Below, piece after piece: positions 24,473 through 33,790 of a stretch of 64,000 nucleotides of DNA. Position 1 is the stretch's first letter. Each line of letters begins with the position of its first letter. Location of the stretch: the NCBI RefSeq assembly GCF_023238205.1, contig NZ_CP096659.1:2559626-2623625 (forward strand), read 5' to 3'. The position numbers and the translations under genes are program-made. This DNA comes from Halorussus limi (GTDB lineage: Archaea > Halobacteriota > Halobacteria > Halobacteriales > Haladaptataceae). A model generated the notes under the pieces. It searched no databases and was not told the origin of the DNA. It was given only the letters and a program-made list of their open reading frames with translations.

Positions 24473-26029
24473 ATGAGCGTAGCCGTCCACCTACAGGGAA
24501 TCACCAAGCGATTCCCCGGCGTCGTCGCCAACGACGAGGTCGACCTCGAAGTCGAGGAGGGAAGCGTCCACGCCCTCCTCGGCGAAAACGGCGCTGGCAA
24601 GACGACGCTGATGAACGTACTGTACGGTCTCTACCAACCCGAGGGCGGGACCGTCAACCTGCACGGCGAACCCCGCGAGTTCGACACGCCGCGGGACGCC
24701 ATCGACGCCGGGGTCGGGATGATTCACCAGCACTTCATGCTGGTCGACACCCTCACCACGGCCGAGAACATCGTCCTCGGCCACGAACCCCGCAAGTGGG
24801 GCGGACTCGCCATGGACCGCGCGCAGGCCAGACAGGACGTTCGGGACCTCAGCGAGCGCTACGGGTTCGACGTCGACCCGACCGCCCGCGTCGAGGACGT
24901 GAGCGTCGGCGTCCAACAGCGCGTCGAGATTCTGAAGGCGCTGTACGGCGGCGCGGACGTGCTGATTCTGGACGAACCGACCGCGGTGCTGACGCCCCAA
25001 GAGGTCGAGGACCTGTTCGGCGTGTTCGACGAACTCGCGGCCGAGGACAAGACCATCATCTTCATCACGCACAAGTTGGGCGAGGCGATGGACGCCGCCG
25101 ACGACATCACGGTCCTCCGGGACGGCAAGAACGTCGGCACCGTGGACGCCGACGCGACGAGCAGGGAGGAACTCGCCGAACTGATGGTCGGCCGAGAGGT
25201 CCTGCTCGAAGCGGACAAGGACCACGTGGAACCGGGCGAGGTGGGCCTGTCGGTGTCTGACCTCCGAGTCACCGACGACCGGGGCGTCGAGCAGGTCGGC
25301 GACGTCGACCTCACCGCGCGCGAGGGCGAGGTGTTCGGCATCGCCGGAGTGGACGGCAACGGCCAGTCGGAACTCGTCGAAGCGATTACCGGCCTCACGA
25401 CGCCGGAGGAGGGGACGGTCTCGATGTACGGGCGGGACGTGACCGACCTCTCGCGGCGCGAGCGCATCGACGCCGGGATGGCCTACGTGCCCGAGGACCG
25501 CCAAGCGCGCGGTCTGGTCATGGAGTTCGACCTCGTGGAGAACGGCCTGCTCGGGAGCCAGCACACCCCCGAATTCGCCGAGGGCGGTCGCATCGACTGG
25601 GACGGCACGCGCGACCACGCCGAGGACATCATCGAGGAGTACGACGTTCGACCGCCGAACGCCGACGCCGAGGCCGAGTCGCTGTCGGGCGGCAACCAGC
25701 AGAAGTTCGTGGTCGGCCGGGAGTTCGCCCGCGACCCGGAGGTCGTGGTCGCCTCCCACCCGACTCGCGGGGTGGACGTGGGGAGCATCGAGTTCATCCA
25801 CGAGCGCATCCTCGACCTCCGGCGCGAGGGCAAGTCCATCCTGCTCGTCTCCTCGAAACTCGACGAGGTCCAACAGCTATCGGACCGACTCGGCGTGATG
25901 TACGAGGGCGAAATCGTGGACGTGGTGGACCCCGACCGCGTGACCGAGGAGGAACTCGGCCTGCTGATGGCGGGCCAGACGCCCGAGGACGCGCCGAGCA
26001 TCGCCGACGCTCCGGGAGGTGAGCGATGA
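24473..26029 (+). CDS. Nucleoside ABC transporter ATPase, two ABC domains
   Basis: A 518-residue ATPase with two fused ABC domains, typical of BMP-type nucleoside (and ribose-type) importers. The first Walker A is at residues 37-45 (GENGAGKTT), with Walker B at DVLILDEPTAVL. The second domain begins around residue 260 with a degenerate Walker A (GVDGNGQSEL) and has the signature LSGGNQQKFVVGRE, as usual for this family. The promoter TTAA lies inside a perfect palindrome CGCTTAAGCG (24438-24447). The stop overlaps the permease start (ATGA). Confidence 0.92.
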   Translation: MSVAVHLQGITKRFPGVVANDEVDLEVEEGSVHALLGENGAGKTTLMNVLYGLYQPEGGTVNLHGEPREFDTPRDAIDAGVGMIHQHFMLVDTLTTAENIVLGHEPRKWGGLAMDRAQARQDVRDLSERYGFDVDPTARVEDVSVGVQQRVEILKALYGGADVLILDEPTAVLTPQEVEDLFGVFDELAAEDKTIIFITHKLGEAMDAADDITVLRDGKNVGTVDADATSREELAELMVGREVLLEADKDHVEPGEVGLSVSDLRVTDDRGVEQVGDVDLTAREGEVFGIAGVDGNGQSELVEAITGLTTPEEGTVSMYGRDVTDLSRRERIDAGMAYVPEDRQARGLVMEFDLVENGLLGSQHTPEFAEGGRIDWDGTRDHAEDIIEEYDVRPPNADAEAESLSGGNQQKFVVGREFARDPEVVVASHPTRGVDVGSIEFIHERILDLRREGKSILLVSSKLDEVQQLSDRLGVMYEGEIVDVVDPDRVTEEELGLLMAGQTPEDAPSIADAPGGER

Positions 26030-27354
26030 GCGACTCCTCGGGCGACGGCCGCGACGCGCCAGACGACGGGTCGGAGTCGTGGCAGACCAGAGCAGACCGC
26101 GCGCTCGCCCGCCTCGTGGACGCCTCCGCCGCCGAGCGCATCCTCATCAGTTTCGCGGCGCTCGCGCTCTCGGTCGTCGTGGGCGCGTTCATCATCCTCG
26201 TCTCCGGGTGGGTCGCGACCTGCCAGTCGCCGTTCTTCGCGCTCGGCGGCGTCGGGTCGTTCTGTTACGACCCCGTCTCGGTGTACCGCGTCATGCTCGT
26301 CGGCGCGGCGTGGCCGCCGTACAACTTCGCCATCACGCTCAAAGAGACCACGCTGCTGCTGTTCACCGGTCTCTCGGTCGCGGTGGCGTTCCGCGCCGGG
26401 ATGTTCAACATCGGGACGCAGGGCCAACTCGTGTTGGGCGCGCTCGGAACCGCGATGTCGGTCCTCTGGGTCGCGCCGTTCGTCCCGGTGGGTGTCCTCG
26501 GCGGACTGGTTCTCATCGCGGTCGGCCTGCTCGTCGGCGCGCTGGTCGGCGGTCTCTGGGGCGCGATTCCGGGCGCGCTGAAGGCCTACGCCGACGCCAA
26601 CGAGGTTATCACGACCATCATGCTCAACTTCGTCGCGTCGGGCGTCGCGTTCACGCTCGTCTCGGAGGTGTTCAAGGACCCCCAGAGCCAGACCGTCCAG
26701 ACCCGGTCGATTCCGGGATTCGCGCAACTGCAGGCGGTCTTCTTCGACAGCACCGTCTTCTCGATGCTCGCGCTCGTCGGCGCGCTCGCGCTCGTCGCGG
26801 GCATCTACTGGATGCTCAACGGCACGTCGTTCGGCTACGACCTCCGGACCAGCGGCGTCCAACCGGAGGCCGCCGAGTACGGCGGCGTCGACTCCAAGCG
26901 CATGATGGTCTCCAGCATGGGCGTGTCGGGCGCGCTCGCGGGTCTCGGCGGCGCGGTCTACGTCCTGATGGTCGCCTCGCGCTGGCAGACAGGCATCCCG
27001 TCGCTGGGTTTCGACGGCATCACGGTCTCCATCCTCGCGGGCAACAACCCGCTCGGCGTGGTCCCGGCCGCGCTGCTGTTCGGCGCGCTGAAGACCGGGA
27101 GCCTCGCCATCGAGTTCCAACTCGCGGTCCCCAAGCAGTTGGTCGGGGTCCTGCGCGGTCTCATCATCCTCTTCATCGCCATGCCGGAGTTCTTCCGCAT
27201 GGTCGGGGCGCGCTTCCGGTTCGGCGACGAACGGCCGACTGTCGCCACCGACGGCGCGGGCGAGACCACGGTCGGTGTGGACGAGACCGCGACTGGCGCG
27301 GGCGAGACGACAGACGGAACTACCGCCGGAGACGAAGGAGGTGACGAGCGATGA
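26026..27354 (+). CDS. Nucleoside ABC transporter permease 1
   Basis: A 442-residue permease of the BPD_transp_2 (ribose/branched-chain type) family with about nine to ten transmembrane helices. The FRAGMFNIGTQGQLVLGALG segment is the family hallmark. The N-terminus (about 45 residues) and C-terminus (about 45 residues, Thr/Gly/Asp-rich) are hydrophilic extensions. Translation is set by a full Shine-Dalgarno GGAGGTGA (26015-26022) just before the ATG, plus an ATGA overlap with the ATPase gene. It is part of the nucleoside import operon. Confidence 0.9.
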   Translation: MSDSSGDGRDAPDDGSESWQTRADRALARLVDASAAERILISFAALALSVVVGAFIILVSGWVATCQSPFFALGGVGSFCYDPVSVYRVMLVGAAWPPYNFAITLKETTLLLFTGLSVAVAFRAGMFNIGTQGQLVLGALGTAMSVLWVAPFVPVGVLGGLVLIAVGLLVGALVGGLWGAIPGALKAYADANEVITTIMLNFVASGVAFTLVSEVFKDPQSQTVQTRSIPGFAQLQAVFFDSTVFSMLALVGALALVAGIYWMLNGTSFGYDLRTSGVQPEAAEYGGVDSKRMMVSSMGVSGALAGLGGAVYVLMVASRWQTGIPSLGFDGITVSILAGNNPLGVVPAALLFGALKTGSLAIEFQLAVPKQLVGVLRGLIILFIAMPEFFRMVGARFRFGDERPTVATDGAGETTVGVDETATGAGETTDGTTAGDEGGDER

Positions 27355-28385
27355 GTTACGCCGAACCCTCTCGTAAACAGCGGTGGCTCGCCGGTGCCGC
27401 GGTGCTGATAGTCGTCGCACTGCTCGCGGTCGAACTGTTCTTCCCGGAGAGTCCGGTGTCCGAAATCGTCCGCATCGTGGACGCGAACTACATCCGGTCG
27501 GTCCTCCGACTCACGGTCCCCATCGCGTTCGCGGCGCTCGGGGGCATTTTCGCCGAGAAGAGCGGCGTCATCAACATCGGGCTGGAGGGCCTGCTCATCA
27601 TCTCGGCGTTCACCTCCGTCGCGGTAGCCGGGACCATCAGCGGCGGGAACCCGACCCAACTCCAACTCTGGATAGGGTTCGTCGCCGCGGTGCTGGCGAG
27701 CGTGCTGTTCGCCCTGCTGTTCGCGGTCGTCTGCATCGAGTTCAAGGCCGACCAAATTATCGCGGGACTGGCGGTGTGGCTCATCGCGCTCGGTCTCGCG
27801 CCGTTCGCCAGCAAGGTCATCTGGGGGCAGGTCAACAGTCCGCCGGTCGCCACGCTCAACAACTTCGACCTCCTCGTCGCCGAGGCGAACCCGCCGGTCG
27901 TGATGATGCTCGTCTCGGTTCCGGCCGCGTGGTACGTGCTGAACCGGACCGCGTTCGGCCGCTGGATAGAGGCCTCCGGCGAGAACCCGAAGGCGCTCGA
28001 CACCGTGGGCGTGGACGTGCGGAAGGTTCGCTACTCGGGCGTCCTGCTCTCCGGGTTCTTCTCGGGTCTCGGCGGTGCCGGACTCGCGCTCGGCCGCGTC
28101 GGACAGTTCATCGGCGGCGGCACGACGATGGTCAACGGCCGGGGTTGGATCGGCATCACGGCCTACCTCTTCGGCAACTACAACCCGCTGGGCGCGTTCG
28201 GCGCGTCGTTCCTGTTCGCCAGCCTCGACGCGCTCCAGATTCGACTCCAGCAGCTCGGCTACTCCGTCCCGAGCGAACTCATCGGCGTCATCCCGTACGT
28301 GACGGTCATCGTCGTGCTGGCGTTCGTCGGCCGCACCCGGATTCCGGACGCGGCGGGCGACCACTACGAGTCGGGCGAGGAGTAG
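27351..28385 (+). CDS. Nucleoside ABC transporter permease 2
   Basis: A 344-residue permease, the second member of the pair, with about nine transmembrane helices. IFAEKSGVINIGLEGLLI is the family hallmark, and the GRGWIGITAYLFGNYNP region near residue 265 matches it too. A complete Shine-Dalgarno GGAGGTGA (27337-27344) lies six bases before the ATG, and the start overlaps the end of permease 1 (ATGA). It ends the transporter operon; a small NDWLG-family gene with its own promoter follows. Confidence 0.9.
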   Translation: MSYAEPSRKQRWLAGAAVLIVVALLAVELFFPESPVSEIVRIVDANYIRSVLRLTVPIAFAALGGIFAEKSGVINIGLEGLLIISAFTSVAVAGTISGGNPTQLQLWIGFVAAVLASVLFALLFAVVCIEFKADQIIAGLAVWLIALGLAPFASKVIWGQVNSPPVATLNNFDLLVAEANPPVVMMLVSVPAAWYVLNRTAFGRWIEASGENPKALDTVGVDVRKVRYSGVLLSGFFSGLGGAGLALGRVGQFIGGGTTMVNGRGWIGITAYLFGNYNPLGAFGASFLFASLDALQIRLQQLGYSVPSELIGVIPYVTVIVVLAFVGRTRIPDAAGDHYESGEE

Positions 28386-28439
28386 CGAGACCCTCCGAGC
28401 GGTCCGGAGTTTTACTATCGTGGGACCGTACGTAGCGGT

Positions 28440-28727
28440 GTGACAATCGAATCCGCGATGGACCGCATCGAAGAGGCCGACGACTCCCGAACCGACGCCG
28501 ACGACCGCGAACAGCAGTACGAGATGTACCGGAAGACGTTCCGGGCGCTCGAAGACATCGAACCGGACGACGACGACGAGGGAATCGCGGTCGTGGCCGA
28601 CTGGATAGTCGAGCAACTGGAGACGACCGGTAAGCGACCGGGGTCGAGGCCGGTCCGCCGCCGGGCGCGCAAGTTCTGCAACCGGAACGGGTACGACGTG
28701 TCCGACAACGATTGGCTCGGAAGCTAA
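28440..28727 (+). CDS. Small NDWLG-motif protein, copy 1
   Basis: A 95-residue acidic protein starting at GTG, with a ttttacta promoter about 25-30 bases upstream. It has an N-terminal helical, Asp/Glu-rich part and a basic C-terminal part with RPVRRRARKFCNRNGYDVS followed by the terminal NDWLGS. A second protein 23 kb away (51989-52288) has the same plan, sharing an ADWI/ATWI helix, an RRVRK-like block, one Cys and the terminal NDWLG. I know no name for this family. The basic C-terminal block could bind nucleic acid, but that is a guess. It separates the importer from cytidine deaminase. Confidence 0.7.
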   Translation: MTIESAMDRIEEADDSRTDADDREQQYEMYRKTFRALEDIEPDDDDEGIAVVADWIVEQLETTGKRPGSRPVRRRARKFCNRNGYDVSDNDWLGS

Positions 28728-28819
28728 CGAGTAGGTCGGGGTAGCGCAGTCGTCGGGCGACCGGAACCGCGACGCGCAGACGGGAGATATTTGACCTGCG
28801 ACCGTCAATCTCCGCCACC

Positions 28820-29206
28820 ATGGACGAACTCATCGAGGCCGCCCGCGAGGTGCAGGGGCGGGCACACGTCCCCTACTCTGACTACACGGTCGGCGCGGCG
28901 CTCCGGACCGCCGACGGGAGCGTCTACGTCGGGTGTAACATCGAGAACGCCAACTACAGCAACTCCCTCCACGCCGAGGAGGTCGCGGTCGCCGAGGCGG
29001 TCAAGGAGGGCCACCGCGAGTTCGACGCGCTAGCGGTCAGTTCCGGCGCTCGGGACGGCGTCACTCCCTGTGGGATGTGCAGACAGACGCTCGCGGAGTT
29101 CTGCGACGACGACCTGCCGGTCGTCTGCGACGAGGGCGACGACCGGACCGAGTACACGCTCGGTCAACTCTTGCCGAACACTATCACCGAGGAGATGCTG
29201 GAGTAG
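28820..29206 (+). CDS. cdd: Cytidine deaminase
   Basis: A 128-residue zinc enzyme that converts cytidine and deoxycytidine to uridine and deoxyuridine. The substrate loop is GCNIENANYSNSLHAEE. Zinc ligands are His51, Cys84 and Cys87 (PCGMCRQ), with catalytic Glu53. Short tetrameric enzymes normally have Cys at the first ligand position (CAE); here it is His (HAE), as in the longer dimeric class. A gatattt box about 28 bases upstream gives it its own promoter. It works with the nucleoside importer upstream and uridine phosphorylase downstream. Confidence 0.92.
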   Translation: MDELIEAAREVQGRAHVPYSDYTVGAALRTADGSVYVGCNIENANYSNSLHAEEVAVAEAVKEGHREFDALAVSSGARDGVTPCGMCRQTLAEFCDDDLPVVCDEGDDRTEYTLGQLLPNTITEEMLE

Positions 29207-29291
29207 CCGGCGAGTAGATTCCGTCGAGAGTTCGGTGCGGGCCGTCGAACGGAGTCGCTCCGGGCGGGGTCGCCCCGAGCGGTGGTACGAC

Positions 29292-30200
29292 TCAAGCCGC
29301 TCGGCGACTCACGAACCCTGCCAGCGCCTCGCGTTTTACGAGCGAGAATCCGACGAGGACGACCAGAAAGCCGACCACCGTCGGCGCGGTCAGCGACTCG
29401 TCGAGCAGGAGCCATCCGGCCACCGCCGTCACTATCGGAACGAGGTAGGAGACGAGGTTGACTTGGACCGGACTGTGGCGCTCCAACAGTCCGAAGTAGA
29501 CGGCGTACGCCGCCGCGGTGGCGACCACCGCGAGGTAGCCCAACGGCAGGAGCACCTGCGGGTCGAGTACGTCGGCGACGCGGGGCGTCTCTCCACCGAC
29601 GAGGCTCGCGCCGTGCATCAACAGCGCGCCGACGGCCATTCCCCACCCGGTCGTCGCGACGCTGTCGGCGGTCGGCGCGGTCCGCCGGAGGAGGACGCTC
29701 CCGAGCGCGACGCTGGCCGCGGAGAGGACGACCAGCAACTTCCCGGTCGTGCCCGCGAGGAGGTTCGCCGGGTCGGGACGCACGACCAGCGCGACGCCGG
29801 CGAGTCCGACGAGGAGGCCGAGCAGTCCGAGCGGCGACAGTCGGTCGTCGGGTAGTAGACTCCGGGCGAATCCCGTCGTCAGCACCGGATTCAGGCTGTA
29901 CAGAATTGCCGCGACTCCGCCGGTCGTGTACTGCTGACCGACGAACAGCAGGCCGTTCGCCGCGGTGATGAGGAACACGCCGATGACGAGTATCGACCGG
30001 TAGTCGCCGCGAGTTCTGGGTAGCCAGCGGTCGCGGGCGACCGCCGCGTACGCGACGAGCAGGACCGCGCCGAAGTCGTATCGCAACGCCGCGAACAATA
30101 GCGGCGGCAGCGAGTCCAGTCCGACTTCGATGGCGACGAACGACCCGCCCCACGCGGCCGCGAGGAAGGCGAACAACCCGGCGTCTCGATAGCGCGACAC
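29292..30200 (-). CDS. DMT superfamily transporter (EamA family)
   Basis: A 302-residue protein with ten transmembrane helices in two EamA repeats (about residues 5-138 and 152-290). AAAWGGSFVAIEVGL opens the first repeat. Substrates of this superfamily include metabolites and amino acids, usually as exporters; none can be assigned here. The GTG start at 30200 was chosen because upstream in-frame codons would run through the divergent udp promoter and gene, and a cttttc element lies about 25 bases upstream. Lying between cdd and udp, it could export nucleobases, but this is speculation. Confidence 0.8.
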   Translation of the reverse strand: MSRYRDAGLFAFLAAAWGGSFVAIEVGLDSLPPLLFAALRYDFGAVLLVAYAAVARDRWLPRTRGDYRSILVIGVFLITAANGLLFVGQQYTTGGVAAILYSLNPVLTTGFARSLLPDDRLSPLGLLGLLVGLAGVALVVRPDPANLLAGTTGKLLVVLSAASVALGSVLLRRTAPTADSVATTGWGMAVGALLMHGASLVGGETPRVADVLDPQVLLPLGYLAVVATAAAYAVYFGLLERHSPVQVNLVSYLVPIVTAVAGWLLLDESLTAPTVVGFLVVLVGFSLVKREALAGFVSRRAA

Positions 30201-30309
30201 GTGGAATCGTTCCCGACCCCCGGAGAAAAGCCCCTCGTTTCCGGTAGCCCGCCCCGATTCCGGCGACGCGACGAACCCTTTAAGCCGCGCCGCCGAGTCA
30301 ACAGACGGC

Positions 30310-31131
30310 ATGACCGGCGACAGCGAAGACCCGAACGACGACGTGCAGTACCACATCGAGGTCGGCGAGGGCGACGTGGCCGACGCCGTCCTCCTGCCCG
30401 GCAACCCCGAGCGCATCGAGAAGATAACCCGGTTCTGGGACTCGGCCGACGAGGTGGCCAAGCACCGCGAGTACCGGACCGTCACCGGCGACTACGAGGG
30501 GACGCCCATCAGCGTGACCTCGACGGGCATCGGGAGTCCCTCGGCGGCAATCGCGGTCGAGGAGTTGGCCCGCGTCGGCGTCGACACGTTCATTCGGGTC
30601 GGCTCCTGCGGCGCCATCCAACCGGAGATGGAGGTCGGCGACCTCGTCATCTCGACCGGTGGGGTCCGTCAGGAGGGCACCAGCGACGCCTACGTCCGGG
30701 AGGACTACCCCGCGGTCGCCGACTACGAGGTCGTCTCCGCGCTCGTCGCCGCCGCCGAGCGCCTCGACTACGACTACCATACCGGCGTCACGATGAGCGC
30801 CGACAGCTTCTACGCCGGGCAGGGCCGTCCCGGCTTCGAGGGCTTCGAGGCGGCCGGGAGCGACGAACTCGTCGAGAACCTCAAGGACGCGAACGTCAAG
30901 AACATCGAGATGGAGGCCAGCGCCATCATGACCCTCGCCAACATCTACGGGCTTCGGGCGGGCGCGGTCTGTTCGGTGTTCGCCAACCGCGAGACCGGCG
31001 AGTTCCTGACCGAGGGCGAGAACCGCGCGGCAGAGACCGCGAGCCTGGCGGTGAAGCTTCTGGCGCAGATGGACCGAGAGAAGGCGGAGGCTGACGTCGA
31101 CCGGTGGCACCCCGGTCTCAGCCTCGACTGA
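30310..31131 (+). CDS. udp: Uridine phosphorylase / nucleoside phosphorylase
   Basis: A 273-residue hexameric nucleoside phosphorylase (PNP_UDP_1) that splits uridine and phosphate into uracil and ribose-1-phosphate. The signature STGIGSPSAAIAVEEL is at about residues 72-87, the phosphate and ribose residues at RVGSCGA, and the active-site NIEMEASAI near residue 198. A TTTAA element about 29 bases upstream supports a leaderless start. With the importer and cytidine deaminase it completes a salvage route from cytidine to uracil. Specificity for uridine over purine nucleosides is inferred from overall similarity. Confidence 0.87.
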   Translation: MTGDSEDPNDDVQYHIEVGEGDVADAVLLPGNPERIEKITRFWDSADEVAKHREYRTVTGDYEGTPISVTSTGIGSPSAAIAVEELARVGVDTFIRVGSCGAIQPEMEVGDLVISTGGVRQEGTSDAYVREDYPAVADYEVVSALVAAAERLDYDYHTGVTMSADSFYAGQGRPGFEGFEAAGSDELVENLKDANVKNIEMEASAIMTLANIYGLRAGAVCSVFANRETGEFLTEGENRAAETASLAVKLLAQMDREKAEADVDRWHPGLSLD

Positions 31132-31154
31132 AACCGGCTCTCGATTCTCGGCGC

Positions 31155-32573
31155 TCAGTCGTCCGCGGCGTCGGGCGACTCGCCGCGGGTACCCTCCGCG
31201 GCGGTGCCGACGTTCTCCCGGAGGTCGGACTCGATTTCCTCGAGCGAACGGCCCTTCGTCTCCGGCACCACGGCGTAGGTGAACACCAGCGCGACCGCAC
31301 TGAGACCGCCGAACAGCCAGAACGTCGCGGCGGTGCCGACGTTCGCGGTCAGTATCGGGAACGTCAGCGAGACCACCAGATTCGCGCCCCAGTTGGCGAC
31401 TGTCACGGCCCCCATCGCGGTTCCGCGGGCCGACAGCGGGTAGATTTCCGAGATGAGGAGCCAGAACACCGGCCCGAGACCGATGGCGAAGAAGGCGACG
31501 TACAGCATCAGGCTTCCGGTGGCGAACCACCCGAGCGCGCCCGAGAAGCCCGGCAGGTAGAATACGCCGCCGAGGACCCCGAGGGTGACGACCATCCCGC
31601 CGACCCCGACGAGCAACAGCGCGCGCCGCCCGACCCGGTCGATGAGCGCGATGGCCACGACGGTCATGACGACGTTGATGACGCCGATGCCGACCGTCGC
31701 CAGAATCGAGGTCGTGCTACCGAAGCCGGTCGATTCGAGCACCGTCGGCGCGTAGTACATGACCGCGTTGATGCCCGTGACCTGCTGGAACACCGCGAGT
31801 CCCAGTCCGACGACCAGCGCGGGACGAAGCCACGGCTGGAGCAGGTCGCGGAGTCCGGTCCCCGACTGTTTTTCGACGGTCGCCTCGATTTCCGACAACT
31901 CCTCCTCGACGCCGCCCTGACGGGTGCGTTCGAGGACCTCCCGCGCCTCGTCGCGGCGGCCGTGCTCGAACAGCCACCGCGGACTCTCGGGCATCTTGAC
32001 CATCCCGACGGCGAGGACGACCGCAGGGACCATCCCGGCCCCGAGCATCCAGCGCCACGCGCCCGCGTCGGCGAAGGCGTAGTTCACGAAGTAGGACGCG
32101 AGGATTCCCACCGTGACCATGAGTTGGTTGAGCGAGGTGAGCGCCCCGCGAATCTTCGGCGGAGCTATCTCCGAGATGTACAGCGGGCCGACGATGGACG
32201 CGAAGCCGATAGCGACGCCGTCGATGAGTCGACCCAGCACCAACACCGGGACGTTCGGCGCGACCGCCATCGTGAACGACCCGATAAAGAAGACCACCGC
32301 GCCCAGCAGGATGAGCCGTCGGCGGCCGATGCGGTCGGCGAGTTTCCCGCCGAGCGCGGCCCCCGCCGCGGCCCCCGCCATCGCGCCGCTGACCACGATG
32401 CCGCGAACCAGCGGCGACATCGCGAACGTCTGTTTGATGTACAGGAAGGCACCCGAGATGATGCCCGTGTCGAACCCGAACAACAGGCCGTTGAGGGCGG
32501 CCAGCGCGGCGGTAACGTAGACGAACGTGTTACGGCCGGCGCCGGCGTCACCCGCGATATCGGTCGTGGACAT
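31155..32573 (-). CDS. Sugar porter family MFS transporter
   Basis: A 472-residue twelve-helix transporter. Sugar-porter signatures are clear: GFDTGIISGAF in helix 1, KLADRIGRRR between helices 2 and 3, PESPRWLFEHGR after helix 6, QQVTGINAVMYYAP in helix 7, DRVGRR and PETKGRSLEEIE at the end. It probably imports a hexose or pentose with a proton or sodium ion. The ATG at 32573 precedes the usual N-terminus. The upstream region is AT-rich and holds the dyad ACTAC-N4-GTAGT, which may be an operator. Confidence 0.9.
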   Translation of the reverse strand: MSTTDIAGDAGAGRNTFVYVTAALAALNGLLFGFDTGIISGAFLYIKQTFAMSPLVRGIVVSGAMAGAAAGAALGGKLADRIGRRRLILLGAVVFFIGSFTMAVAPNVPVLVLGRLIDGVAIGFASIVGPLYISEIAPPKIRGALTSLNQLMVTVGILASYFVNYAFADAGAWRWMLGAGMVPAVVLAVGMVKMPESPRWLFEHGRRDEAREVLERTRQGGVEEELSEIEATVEKQSGTGLRDLLQPWLRPALVVGLGLAVFQQVTGINAVMYYAPTVLESTGFGSTTSILATVGIGVINVVMTVVAIALIDRVGRRALLLVGVGGMVVTLGVLGGVFYLPGFSGALGWFATGSLMLYVAFFAIGLGPVFWLLISEIYPLSARGTAMGAVTVANWGANLVVSLTFPILTANVGTAATFWLFGGLSAVALVFTYAVVPETKGRSLEEIESDLRENVGTAAEGTRGESPDAADD

Positions 32574-32611
32574 GTTTCCCCGAGTCCGACGGTTCTCGTC
32601 GCCGGGTAAGG

Positions 32612-32642
32612 AAACTTTTGAAATAGTTACTACGAATGTAGT
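32612..32642. promoter_or_regulatory. Promoter and dyad upstream of the sugar porter gene
   Basis: An AT-rich stretch (aaacttttgaaatag, 32612-32626) is the likely TATA region for the minus-strand gene. Directly behind it lies the inverted repeat ACTAC (32629-32633) and GTAGT (32638-32642), four bases apart, where an activator or repressor could bind. Confidence 0.35.
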
Positions 32643-32770
32643 CAATTATCGTCTGTTATGGATTCTACCCGAGGGAAGCGGGGTCGGCGAGCGTCGAGTC
32701 GTCTCGGGCGGCGAGTGGAGTCGGGGCTTCGGACGTGCCCACGTTCACGACTCCGCCGCACTCCTCGGCC

Positions 32771-33688
32771 TCACTCGTCGTCTCGGGGCGCGCGGACCGT
32801 CAAGACCGGAACTCCGGACGCTCGGACGAGTTTCGCGGTCGTACTTCCGAGGAAGTAGCGGTCGAACCCGGTCCGACCGTGGGTGCCCATCGCGACGAGG
32901 TCCACGTCGTTCTCCTCGGTGTAGTCGAGGAGGTCCCGCACGGGGATTCCCTGCCGGACCGCGGACACGGCGTCGAGGCCCGCCTCGCGGGCGCGCTCGG
33001 CGACCGCCTCGGTGGCCTTCTCTCCTCGTTCGTCGAGTTGGTCCCCGGTTTCGGTCGTGGGCAACACCTCGGCTTCGGGGACGCCACCGGCGTCGCCGCC
33101 GGCCGCCACGGCCCGGAGGTCGACGACGCTGACCGCGTGGACGGTCGCGTCGTACCGCTGAGCGATGGCGAGACCGTGTTCGACCGCGAGTTCCGCGCAC
33201 TCGCTCCCGTCGGTCGGAATCAGCACGTCCTCGTAGCCGTCGCCGACGACGCTCCGTTCGGTCGCTTGGACAGTGAACACCGGCACGTCCGCGAGGCGGA
33301 CGACGCGTTCGGTCGCGCTCCCGGTGACGTAGCGGTTCAGGCCGGTCCGGCCGTGGGTTCCCATGAACACGAGGTCGGCTTCCTCCTCGGCGGCGTAGTC
33401 GAGGATTGCCTCCGCGGGCCTGCCCCTGACGACCGCCGTGTGAACGTCGTCGTCGGGGGTTGCGAGTCACTCGACCGCCGAAACCGTCTCGCGGGCGCGG
33501 TCTTCGAGTCGGTCGACGAACTCCTCGCTCACGCCGCCGGCGCTCAACAGACCGCCCGCGGACTCCACGTCGACGACGTTGACGAGGTGAATCGTGGCGT
33601 CGAACCGACGCGCGATGTCGAACGCGTGTTCCGCGGCGCGTTCGGCGTGGTCGCTCCCGTCGGTGGGGACGAGAATGGTGTCGTACAT
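32771..33688 (-). pseudogene. Two-domain universal stress protein interrupted by an in-frame TGA
   Basis: The reading frame codes for two UspA domains in tandem, about 305 residues if read through. The first starts MYDTILVPTDGSDHAERAA and the second YEDVLIPTDGSECAELAVE. Both have the GTHGRTG...VP(V)xTV end. After the residues VSAVE a TGA at 33467-33469 breaks the first domain. The same frame then continues with no shift through LATPDDDVHTAVVRGRP into the rest of that domain. A CGA to TGA transition would explain it. Restart at a GTG (33370) could yield a 199-residue product containing the second domain. Sequencing error is an alternative. Confidence 0.8.
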
Positions 33689-33790
33689 GACAGCTATCGC
33701 CACTACGACGGGGTGACTCTTAAGATAGCTGGGGGTTCTCGACGGGAGTCGGCGGTCGAAACCGCAGCGGGCCGAGCGAAAACGAGTCGG

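Noticed and set aside
29292-30485. Longer N-terminus for the EamA transporter up to 30485
   Set aside because: The extra 95 residues have no transmembrane or conserved character and would run antisense into the udp gene and its promoter.
33467-33469. TGA as selenocysteine or pyrrolysine readthrough
   Set aside because: No selenocysteine element was looked for with success, TGA is not the pyrrolysine codon, and the position is not a conserved Cys or catalytic site in UspA proteins. A nonsense change is simpler.
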